Source of the DNA: Maribacter aquivivus | GTDB taxonomy: Bacteria > Bacteroidota > Bacteroidia > Flavobacteriales > Flavobacteriaceae | Assembly: GCF_900142175.1 (NCBI RefSeq) | Contig: NZ_FQZX01000001.1 | Span: 1,984,001-2,048,000 of the forward strand | Length of the DNA stretch: 64,000 bases | Direction: 5' to 3' | In this document: positions 57,521 through 64,000 of the stretch, in pieces | How positions within the stretch are numbered: the first letter of the stretch is position 1 | How the letters are laid out: each line of letters opens with the position of its first letter | Program-made: the position numbers and the translations under genes | The notes under the pieces: generated by a model | Database searches by the model: none | What the model was told of the DNA's origin: nothing | What the model saw: the letters and a program-made list of their open reading frames with translations, nothing else

Positions 57521-57553
57521 AAAAGATTGTCTGTAAGGACAGTCTTTTTTTTT
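57521..57553 (+). terminator. Intrinsic terminator
   Basis: AAAAGATTGTC pairs with GACAGTCTTTT (one G-T pair) across a 6-nt loop, followed by a T run to 57553. No intact gene precedes it, so it probably belonged to the decayed gene. Confidence 0.75.
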
Positions 57554-57621
57554 GTTAAAAATTTCAACTTCAACACATGAAAATATGTGAAAACCTTTAA
57601 AAATCGACCTTTTAGGGTTTG

Positions 57622-57640
57622 TGTCAAGTTCTTGTGCAGT
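57622..57640 (+). promoter_or_regulatory. Candidate operator, direct repeat TGTYNAGT
   Basis: TGTCAAGT-TCT-TGTGCAGT has an 11-bp period, with 15 of 16 repeat positions matching. It lies 139-157 bp before the ATG of the second susC, almost exactly the spacing seen at the first susC. Confidence 0.5.
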
Positions 57641-57778
57641 TGTAATATGGCAAAAAAAATAGATTTATAATTAGTTTTATTCAATCATAAGTGAAGAAAT
57701 TAAGAATACTAAAAAAATTTAACAATAGTCTTAATTCAACTCTAAGTACAATAACTCAAGCAAATTTTATTTAAACCA

Positions 57779-60700
57779 ATGATTATGAAAAAACAATTTT
57801 TTGAATTTTTAAAGAAATGCTTTCTGGCAGGACTGTTCTTTGCCCTATTAAGCATGAACAGCGCAATTGGTCAAGAGACCATTTCAGGAACAGTAACAGA
57901 TAATTTAGGACCTGTAGTTGGTGCCAATGTTTTAGTAAAGGGATCAACTAACGGTTCACAGACAGATTTTGACGGTAATTTTTCTATTCAGGCATCTCCA
58001 AATGACGTTTTGGTTATTTCATATATAGGATATGCCTCACAGTCTATAAAGGTTGGAAATCAAAAAACAATTAATGTAGTATTAGCCGAAGATGCAAGTT
58101 TGTTAGATGAGGTAGTAGTAATAGGATATGGTACCTCTAAAAAGAGTGATCTTACTGGTGCCGTTTCTCAAGTAACAGCTAAATCATTTGAAAACCAACC
58201 ATTAACTCGTGTAGAAGATGCCTTGCAAGGTAGAGCTGCAGGGGTATCGGTTTCAGGATCTGGTGCACCAGGTGCGGGTATCAAAGTAAGGGTAAGAGGG
58301 GTAAACTCTATTACAGGTAACAATGACCCGCTAGTTGTAGTTGATGGTGTTTTTGGAGGAGATTTAAGAACAATTAACCCAAATGATATTGCCTCTATTG
58401 AGGTATTAAAAGATGCTTCTTCATTAGCAATTTATGGCTCTAGAGCTTCGAATGGGGTAATTTTAGTCACCACTAAGAAAGGGGCGGGAAAACCGAAAAT
58501 AAGTTTTGATCATTTTGTTTCTATAAGTAGTCAGGCAAGAAGTATTGAAACTTTGGGTTCTGGTGATTTTGCTAGACAAAAAAATGCAGGTTTAATTGCA
58601 AACGGTGCCGATCCAGCATATACAGAGCAACAAATATCTGCACTTGATGCGAACCCAATTAATTACGAAGATCAATTATTTCAAACAGGTATTGGTACTA
58701 ATACTCAGTTGGCAGTAAGCGGTGGCAAGGATAATTTAAGATACTTTGTTTCTGGTAACTATGTAAACCAAACTGGTACCGTTATCGGTAATGAATATGA
58801 GCGATTCTCTTTACGTTCTAATATTAATCTTGACGTAACAGAAAAATTATCGGTAGGTGTAAATTTATACGGCAGTAGAGAATCAGAAGTAAATAACCCA
58901 GATGATTTTAACCGTTTTAAAGGTAGTAGTATATTAAAGACGCTTACATGGGATCCAACATTACCTGTACAAGACAGTGATGGTAATTTTATTACAAGTT
59001 CTAATTTTGCAAATAACGGTTTTAATCCAATTGGTACACTATTAAGAAGTAATAGAGACCGTGCAGCTGATCGTTTAAATACCACAATTAATGTTGGTTA
59101 TAAATTTACGGATCATTTTAAATATAGTCTTGTAGTAGGTGCGTCAACAATAAATCAAAATATTGAATCTTTTATACGAGACGATAATCCTTCCGATGCT
59201 AATCCTAATCATACACGTGTTGCATATACCAATTTTAGAAACACAAGTCACCAGGTAAGTAATATTCTTAATTATAACAATAGTTTTAATAAGCATAATC
59301 TTGATGTTACAGGGGTATATGAATTTCAAGGAGACCGTAATACGTTTAATGGTTACGACACATTTGCTATTGCAACCGGTAGTATTTATTTAGCGGATAA
59401 TGAGGATCAATCAAGAGAGAATTTCACTAACGATGGTAACCAAAATGCAATACAATCTTATTTAGGTCGTGTGCAATACAATTATAACAACTCACTTTAT
59501 TTAACGGGCTCTATGCGTATAGATGAATCGTCAAGGTTTGCAAAAGGTAATAGAACAGGGTATTTTCCTTCTGGTGCAATTGCTTATAGTTTCAATAATA
59601 TGCCATTCATTGAAAATGGTAAAACATTAAGTAGTTTAAAGTTCAGAGCTGGCTGGGGCCAGGTAGGTAATCAGAATATAAACTCTACAGCACGTTTTTC
59701 ATTAACTAACGATGCCGGTAATTATCCTTTTGACGGTTCTACCTTGGTATCTGGTTCAACCCTAATACAAGTTGGAAATCCAAATTTAACCTGGGAAACA
59801 ACATCACAAACAAACATTGGTGTAGATATGGGATTCTTTAGCGGTAGACTTAATGCTTCGGTAGATTATTTTAGTAAGACAACAGAAGACCTTTTGTTGA
59901 GAACAATAATTCCGGGTACATCTTTTGCAAAATTTGAAAATGCAGGGGTCGTTGAAAATCAAGGTATAGATTTGACATTGTCTGGTACAATTGTTCAGAA
60001 TGACAATTTCACTTGGGATTCATCTTTTAACCTTTCACACGTCAAGAACGAAGTAACTGAATTGGTAAATGATGTTGATCAAATATTAGGAAATATTAGA
60101 CCGGTAGATGGTACAGAAAATTCTATTAACGTAATTGAGCTTGGTCAACCATTAGGTCAATTTTATGGTCTTACCTTTTTAGGTACTTGGAAATCAACTG
60201 ATGACTTACCAGATGGTATACAAGCAGGTGACGCAAAATACTTAACTGATGACGAAGGTAACTCTGTTTTCTCTACCATTGGTAATGGGTTACCAACCTT
60301 AACATGGGGTTTTAATAACACATTTAACTATAAAAATTTGAGCTTGAACGTCTTCATAAACGCAGCGCATAATTTTGATGTTTATAATCAAGTTGCAGCG
60401 GCTATTAATGGAGGTGCTGGTGATTTTAGAGATGACCTTTCTCCCTTAAGTGTAAATAAATGGACTCCGCAAAATGAAACAGAATTACCACGTAGAGGAT
60501 CACTAAATGTTTTGAATTCTTCACGATATGTCGAAGATGGCAGTTTTGTTCGATTAAGTAATTTAAAACTAGGCTACACATTTGATGATGTGATAAAAAA
60601 TGTTGAAAGCTTACAAATTTATGTAAGCGGTCAAAACTTGGTATTACTTACAGATTACAGTGGTTATGACCCAGAGGTTTCATCTACACCGGTTAATCAA

Positions 60701-60793
60701 GATTTGAATAATACAGATGCTGGTGCTGGTATTGACATAGGTGCGTATCCAAATCCAAGAACATTTACATTAGGTCTTAAACTTCAGTTTTAA
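57779..60793 (+). CDS. SusC-type TonB-dependent outer-membrane transporter
   Basis: This 1004-residue SusC-family importer has an intact signal peptide (cleavage near SAIGQ, about 33; ATG 57785 is an equally good start). It has a CarboxypepD_reg-like domain (about 36-110), the plug entry LDEVVVIGYGTSKKSDLTGA (about 113-132), a plug domain and a long barrel ending LKLQF. It shares the general layout of the first SusC but differs much in the barrel, so it probably imports a different oligosaccharide. It is followed 11 bp later by susD, and a direct-repeat operator candidate lies upstream. Confidence 0.96.
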   Translation: MIMKKQFFEFLKKCFLAGLFFALLSMNSAIGQETISGTVTDNLGPVVGANVLVKGSTNGSQTDFDGNFSIQASPNDVLVISYIGYASQSIKVGNQKTINVVLAEDASLLDEVVVIGYGTSKKSDLTGAVSQVTAKSFENQPLTRVEDALQGRAAGVSVSGSGAPGAGIKVRVRGVNSITGNNDPLVVVDGVFGGDLRTINPNDIASIEVLKDASSLAIYGSRASNGVILVTTKKGAGKPKISFDHFVSISSQARSIETLGSGDFARQKNAGLIANGADPAYTEQQISALDANPINYEDQLFQTGIGTNTQLAVSGGKDNLRYFVSGNYVNQTGTVIGNEYERFSLRSNINLDVTEKLSVGVNLYGSRESEVNNPDDFNRFKGSSILKTLTWDPTLPVQDSDGNFITSSNFANNGFNPIGTLLRSNRDRAADRLNTTINVGYKFTDHFKYSLVVGASTINQNIESFIRDDNPSDANPNHTRVAYTNFRNTSHQVSNILNYNNSFNKHNLDVTGVYEFQGDRNTFNGYDTFAIATGSIYLADNEDQSRENFTNDGNQNAIQSYLGRVQYNYNNSLYLTGSMRIDESSRFAKGNRTGYFPSGAIAYSFNNMPFIENGKTLSSLKFRAGWGQVGNQNINSTARFSLTNDAGNYPFDGSTLVSGSTLIQVGNPNLTWETTSQTNIGVDMGFFSGRLNASVDYFSKTTEDLLLRTIIPGTSFAKFENAGVVENQGIDLTLSGTIVQNDNFTWDSSFNLSHVKNEVTELVNDVDQILGNIRPVDGTENSINVIELGQPLGQFYGLTFLGTWKSTDDLPDGIQAGDAKYLTDDEGNSVFSTIGNGLPTLTWGFNNTFNYKNLSLNVFINAAHNFDVYNQVAAAINGGAGDFRDDLSPLSVNKWTPQNETELPRRGSLNVLNSSRYVEDGSFVRLSNLKLGYTFDDVIKNVESLQIYVSGQNLVLLTDYSGYDPEVSSTPVNQDLNNTDAGAGIDIGAYPNPRTFTLGLKLQF

Positions 60794-60804
60794 AAAAAAA
60801 GAAT

Positions 60805-62322
60805 ATGAAAAATTATAATAACAAAAAAAGTATAGTGAAAAAGCTGGGTTATGCTGGTTTGTTCTTAGCTATTTCTGCAACCGTTTTACAAGGTTGTGCA
60901 AATTTAGATCCAGACCCAATAGAGTTTAATTTGCCACCAGAATCTTTTGCAAGTTTAACTGATTTCGATAAAGGTATTACTGGTATTTACAGTACGTTGT
61001 TGAGTGCAGCACAATGGACAACTTTTTATGCTGCTTCTTGGGCTGGTGATGATATTACTACCCATTTTGCAAGTAATAAAGCAGATTTTAGACAGTTTGA
61101 TCAACGTGTGGTACAGTCTACAAACGGACGTTTATTAAACAATTGGAATGCAATCTATAATATAGTGAATACTGCAAATTCTCTTTTAGAGAGATCGCAG
61201 GGCATGGAGAATTTAGATGTTGATCAAGATCGTTTAAATATTTTAATCGGTGAAGTTTACTTTTTAAGAGGTATGGCTCTTTTTCATGCAACACGTGTTC
61301 ATGGTAAAATTCCTATACCGCTGACAGCTATACCAGATCCTAATATTGGTTTATCTGAGCAGACAGATGTTTATCTTCAAATAGAATCTGATTTTATGGA
61401 AGCTGAATTGAGATTGCCAGATGTTTACCCAGGGCAGGAAGCTGGAGCTCCTAGACCTAATAAGGGATCTGCAAAATCATTATTGGCTAGACTGTATTTA
61501 GATTGGGCAGGATTTCCTGTAAAAGATGCTAGTAAATATACTAGTGCGGCAACAAAAGCTAAAGAGGTTATTGATAATGCAGCACTTTATCAATTTGAGC
61601 TATCAGATAATTTAGAAGATTTATGGAGGGTTGCTAACCGATTTAATAACGAAAGTGTATTTACTATTTCATATTGTGGGTCATGTGGTTTCAGCACGGC
61701 AAATTTAAAAGATGGAATATTAGGTCTTCCTAGTGATTTTGGAGGTTGGCAAGAGACTTTTGCCGAAATTAAATATTTTGAAGATTTCCCTGAAGGAGCA
61801 CGTAAAGAAGCTACTTATAGAACTGATTTGGATTACACCACTTTTAGTGATCAAAAAAGTCCGATTTTCAAAAAAATTGCAGGACCTGTAGATGACTTAC
61901 CTGCAGCTGCATTCATTACAGATAGAAATGATTTTTACATGCGTTACGCTGAGGTATTATTAATATATGCCGAAGCTTCTGGTAGATCAGGTGCATCAAG
62001 CTCAGATGCTTGGGAGGCTTTAAATATGATTAGAAGAAGAGCTGAAGGTTTGCCATATGCAACTGCAGATGCAAGCATAGATGTAACTAGTGGCGATTTA
62101 GCAGATTTGGCTTTTACCGAAAGAAAATGGGAGTTCGCTGGTGAATACCTTAGATGGTTTGATCTTGTTAGAATGGAAAAAGTAGAAGAAGCATTAATAG
62201 CGAGAGATTCGCCAGGTACTATTCAAGAACATAATGAAATACAAGGTAGCCTAGGTACCAATAATTATTTTTCACCTGTACCACAGGCAATAATTGATTT
62301 AAACTCAAACTTGGGTAATTAA
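60805..62322 (+). CDS. SusD-family surface glycan-binding lipoprotein
   Basis: This 505-residue SusD/RagB lipoprotein has a lipobox (LQGC, Cys32), an early LDPDP stretch, TPR helices with FLRGMALFHATRVHG (about 153-167) and a C-terminal FTERKWEFAGEYLRWFDLVR signature. It pairs with the SusC 11 bp upstream to bind and hand over glycan at the cell surface. It is shorter than the first SusD (579). It ends the operon before a strong terminator. Confidence 0.95.
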   Translation: MKNYNNKKSIVKKLGYAGLFLAISATVLQGCANLDPDPIEFNLPPESFASLTDFDKGITGIYSTLLSAAQWTTFYAASWAGDDITTHFASNKADFRQFDQRVVQSTNGRLLNNWNAIYNIVNTANSLLERSQGMENLDVDQDRLNILIGEVYFLRGMALFHATRVHGKIPIPLTAIPDPNIGLSEQTDVYLQIESDFMEAELRLPDVYPGQEAGAPRPNKGSAKSLLARLYLDWAGFPVKDASKYTSAATKAKEVIDNAALYQFELSDNLEDLWRVANRFNNESVFTISYCGSCGFSTANLKDGILGLPSDFGGWQETFAEIKYFEDFPEGARKEATYRTDLDYTTFSDQKSPIFKKIAGPVDDLPAAAFITDRNDFYMRYAEVLLIYAEASGRSGASSSDAWEALNMIRRRAEGLPYATADASIDVTSGDLADLAFTERKWEFAGEYLRWFDLVRMEKVEEALIARDSPGTIQEHNEIQGSLGTNNYFSPVPQAIIDLNSNLGN

Positions 62323-62345
62323 AATTGTTGAGTTAGTTTTAGTTT

Positions 62346-62386
62346 AATAACGGTGAACGAATTAAAGTTCACCGTTATTTTTTATA
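62346..62386 (+). terminator. Terminator of the second susCD operon
   Basis: AATAACGGTGAAC / GTTCACCGTTATT is a perfect 13-bp stem with an 8-nt loop and a T run. It starts 24 bp after the susD stop. Confidence 0.9.
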
Positions 62387-62476
62387 CCCACTGCATTCTT
62401 TCCAAAATAGGAATAGTTATTATATACACGTATTTTAAAGACTTTATTAAAAGCTATGCAAGTCAAATACTTAAAG

Positions 62477-64000
62477 ATGAATAATTCATTTATAAAACCT
62501 TGTTTTTATGTGTTAGCATTTTTTTCTTTTTCATGTAATTCGGTTTCAGACGATAAAAAGGAAACAGTTACCACTTCTTCACCTAAATTATTTACAGAAA
62601 TTAATTCTTCCAGTTCTGGAGTTTATTTCAATAATACACTTACAGAAACTGTAGATTCTAATTATTATCAATATATGTATACTTATATCGGGGCCGGGGT
62701 AGCTGCCGGTGATATAAACAATGACGGTTTAGTTGATCTTTACTTTACGGCAAATTCAGCACCAGACAAGCTGTATCTTAATTTAGGAAATTTAAAATTT
62801 AAAGATATTACAGAAGAAGCCGGTATATTAAATATCCCAGGTTTTAATACAGGTGTAACCATGGCAGATATTAATGGCGATGGTTTATTAGATATTTATG
62901 TATCTCGTGGTGGTTGGTTAGATCAAAATGGTCAATTCGATAATTTGGTGTACCTAAACAATGGAGATTTAACATTTCAAGAAAAAGCTAAAGAAATTGG
63001 TCTGGCAGATGGTAATAGAACAATACAAGCGACATTCTTTGATTTTGATAGGGATAATGATTTAGATGTGTATGTCTTAAATACACCAGACATAACAAGT
63101 AGAACCAAAATAGTAGATTTAAGTAAAGTGCATAGCAATCCAAAAACTATGGAGCTTAAAGGTAGTGATCGGCTTTACGAAAATGATGGTACTGGTCATT
63201 TTACAGATATTTCATTAAAAGCAGGATTATATTATGATATTGGTTTTGGCTTAAACCCACAAGTAGGTGATCTAAACAATGATGGTTGGCTAGATATCTA
63301 TGTTTGTAATGATTTTAATTATCCTGATTTAGCATATGTTAATAATGGAGATGGTACATTTCAAGAATTAAGTAAAAGCATGTTCAAACACATGTCATTC
63401 AATAGTATGGGCAGTGATTTGGCTGACATGAATAACGATGGTCAACTTGATTTAATGACTCTTGACATGAGCCCCGAAGATTATAAAAGGGCTAAATTAA
63501 ACATGGGTATGATGCCAATTAGTCAATTTGAAATGATGGTAGATCAAGGGTACCATCATCAGTATGTTCATAATATGCTGCAAATGAATAATGGTAACGG
63601 TTCTTTTAGTGAAATATCTAAAATGGCTGGTGTTGCAGATACAGACTGGTCTTGGGCAGTTTTGGCAGCCGATTTTAATTTAGATGGTCTTAATGATATT
63701 TTTATAACTAATGGTATTTACAGAGATGTAATGAATCGTGATATTATAGAGTCTACAATGGACATACTTCGTTCAAGAGGGAGAAAGCCTACCGACGAAG
63801 ATTTTTTAGAATTCACCAAAATGTTACCACAACAAAAATTAAAAAACTATTTATTTCAAAATAGTGGGAATAATACTTTTTTGAATGCTTCTGATAAATG
63901 GGCAACTATGACCCCATCACTTTCTAATGGAGCAACTTATGCCGATTTGGACAATGACGGGGACCTTGAAATTATTGTAAATAATATCAATCAAGAAGCT
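62477..64000 (+). CDS. VCBS/FG-GAP repeat lipoprotein, CRTAC1-like, N-terminal part (cut by window edge)
   Basis: This frame is open to the window end (508 codons). The ATG at 62477 gives a short signal peptide with lipobox FSFSC; ATG 62456 is possible and would add 7 residues. It has repeated calcium-binding propeller motifs of the FG-GAP/VCBS kind: AGDINNDGLVDLYF, ADINGDGLLDIYVS, FDFDRDNDLDVYVL, DLNNDGWLDIYV and DMNNDGQLDLMTLD. Large proteins of this type, often ending in an ASPIC/UnbV domain, are common next to susCD in Flavobacteriia, but their role is poorly known; surface binding of glycan or protein is a guess. A terminator separates it from susD. Confidence 0.88.
   Translation, partial: MNNSFIKPCFYVLAFFSFSCNSVSDDKKETVTTSSPKLFTEINSSSSGVYFNNTLTETVDSNYYQYMYTYIGAGVAAGDINNDGLVDLYFTANSAPDKLYLNLGNLKFKDITEEAGILNIPGFNTGVTMADINGDGLLDIYVSRGGWLDQNGQFDNLVYLNNGDLTFQEKAKEIGLADGNRTIQATFFDFDRDNDLDVYVLNTPDITSRTKIVDLSKVHSNPKTMELKGSDRLYENDGTGHFTDISLKAGLYYDIGFGLNPQVGDLNNDGWLDIYVCNDFNYPDLAYVNNGDGTFQELSKSMFKHMSFNSMGSDLADMNNDGQLDLMTLDMSPEDYKRAKLNMGMMPISQFEMMVDQGYHHQYVHNMLQMNNGNGSFSEISKMAGVADTDWSWAVLAADFNLDGLNDIFITNGIYRDVMNRDIIESTMDILRSRGRKPTDEDFLEFTKMLPQQKLKNYLFQNSGNNTFLNASDKWATMTPSLSNGATYADLDNDGDLEIIVNNINQEA

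Larger units (their letters stand above)
56688..57778. other. 1.1-kb region without an intact gene
   Basis: The left part holds a direct-repeat site (56727) and a broken reading frame (56797-57174). A terminator is at 57521 and a second direct-repeat site at 57622, followed by an AT-rich leader. Between 57175 and 57520 I see only AT-rich sequence with short stop-riddled frames. No transposase or terminal inverted repeats were found. Confidence 0.6.

Noticed and set aside
57487..57684. Minus-strand 65-codon ORF
   Set aside because: It is built over the terminator and AT-rich leader, is Lys/Leu/Phe-rich as random AT-rich DNA gives, and overlaps a candidate operator.
56688..57778. Insertion sequence remnant
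   Set aside because: No transposase-like frame, terminal inverted repeats or target duplication could be found; the broken frame and terminator explain most of it.
1..64000. CRISPR arrays, tRNA/rRNA genes, riboswitches, phage or toxin-antitoxin genes
   Set aside because: No regularly spaced repeats, cloverleaf-like segments, known leader elements or matching proteins were seen in the intergenic regions.

Overview
The window is AT-rich DNA from a marine member of the Bacteroidota, most likely a Flavobacteriaceae of the Zobellia/Maribacter/Formosa kind. It carries two SusC/SusD pairs, a hybrid two-component regulator, many lipoprotein signal peptides, S1-family sulfatases and galactan-active glycoside hydrolases. 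Nearly the whole window reads as one large red-algal galactan (agar/porphyran) utilisation locus. No tRNA, rRNA, CRISPR array, insertion sequence or phage gene was seen.

Layout. (1) 1-4141, minus strand: GH16 -> GH2 -> sulfatase, running off the left edge. (2) 4357-11383, minus: sulfatase -> GH2 -> sulfatase -> sulfatase, preceded by a hybrid two-component sensor/regulator (11538-15827). (3) 16097-23667, plus: a seven-gene operon of Zn-dehydrogenase, UxaA-like dehydratase, UxaB-like reductase, lactonase-type amidohydrolase, SDR dehydrogenase, FucP-like permease and mutarotase. It is best read as a complete L-galactose to 2-keto-3-deoxy-D-gluconate (KDG) route. (4) 23901-26432, minus: a third GH2. 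(5) 26851-36453, plus: a membrane-spanning TPR/LuxR-type regulator, SusC, SusD, a surface glycan-binding lipoprotein and a beta-agarase-like GH16. The SusC signal peptide has an in-frame amber codon. (6) 36518-46764, minus: RhaT-like permease, galM, 3,6-anhydro-L-galactonate cycloisomerase, 3,6-anhydro-L-galactose dehydrogenase, sulfatase, SDR, Zn-dehydrogenase, an IclR regulator and a GH117. (7) 46875-49040, minus: galK and galT. (8) 49215-53886, minus: cytochrome P450, ferredoxin, ferredoxin reductase, alcohol dehydrogenase and esterase, a set known for oxidative demethylation of 6-O-methyl-D-galactose. A divergent AraC regulator follows. (9) 55053-64000, plus: a second TPR/LuxR-type regulator, a decayed gene, a second SusC/SusD pair and a truncated VCBS/FG-GAP lipoprotein.

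How it works together (inference from families and context). Outer-membrane SusCD systems import galactan oligosaccharides. GH16 enzymes cut the chain, sulfatases remove sulfate, GH2 enzymes release beta-galactosyl units and GH117 releases 3,6-anhydro-L-galactose. The P450 system removes the 6-O-methyl group of galactose. Inside the cell the locus covers every monosaccharide of agar/porphyran: D-galactose by GalM/GalK/GalT, anhydro-L-galactose by the IclR-controlled operon, and L-galactose (from desulfated L-galactose-6-sulfate) by the operon at 16-24 kb. The two L-sugar routes converge on KDG; KDG kinase and KDPG aldolase are not in the window.

The most interesting regulatory signal is an 8-bp direct repeat, TGTYNAGT, spaced by 2-3 bp. 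It recurs upstream of both susC genes at nearly the same distance, upstream of galT and upstream of the third GH2. It is a candidate operator that would link these units into one regulon.
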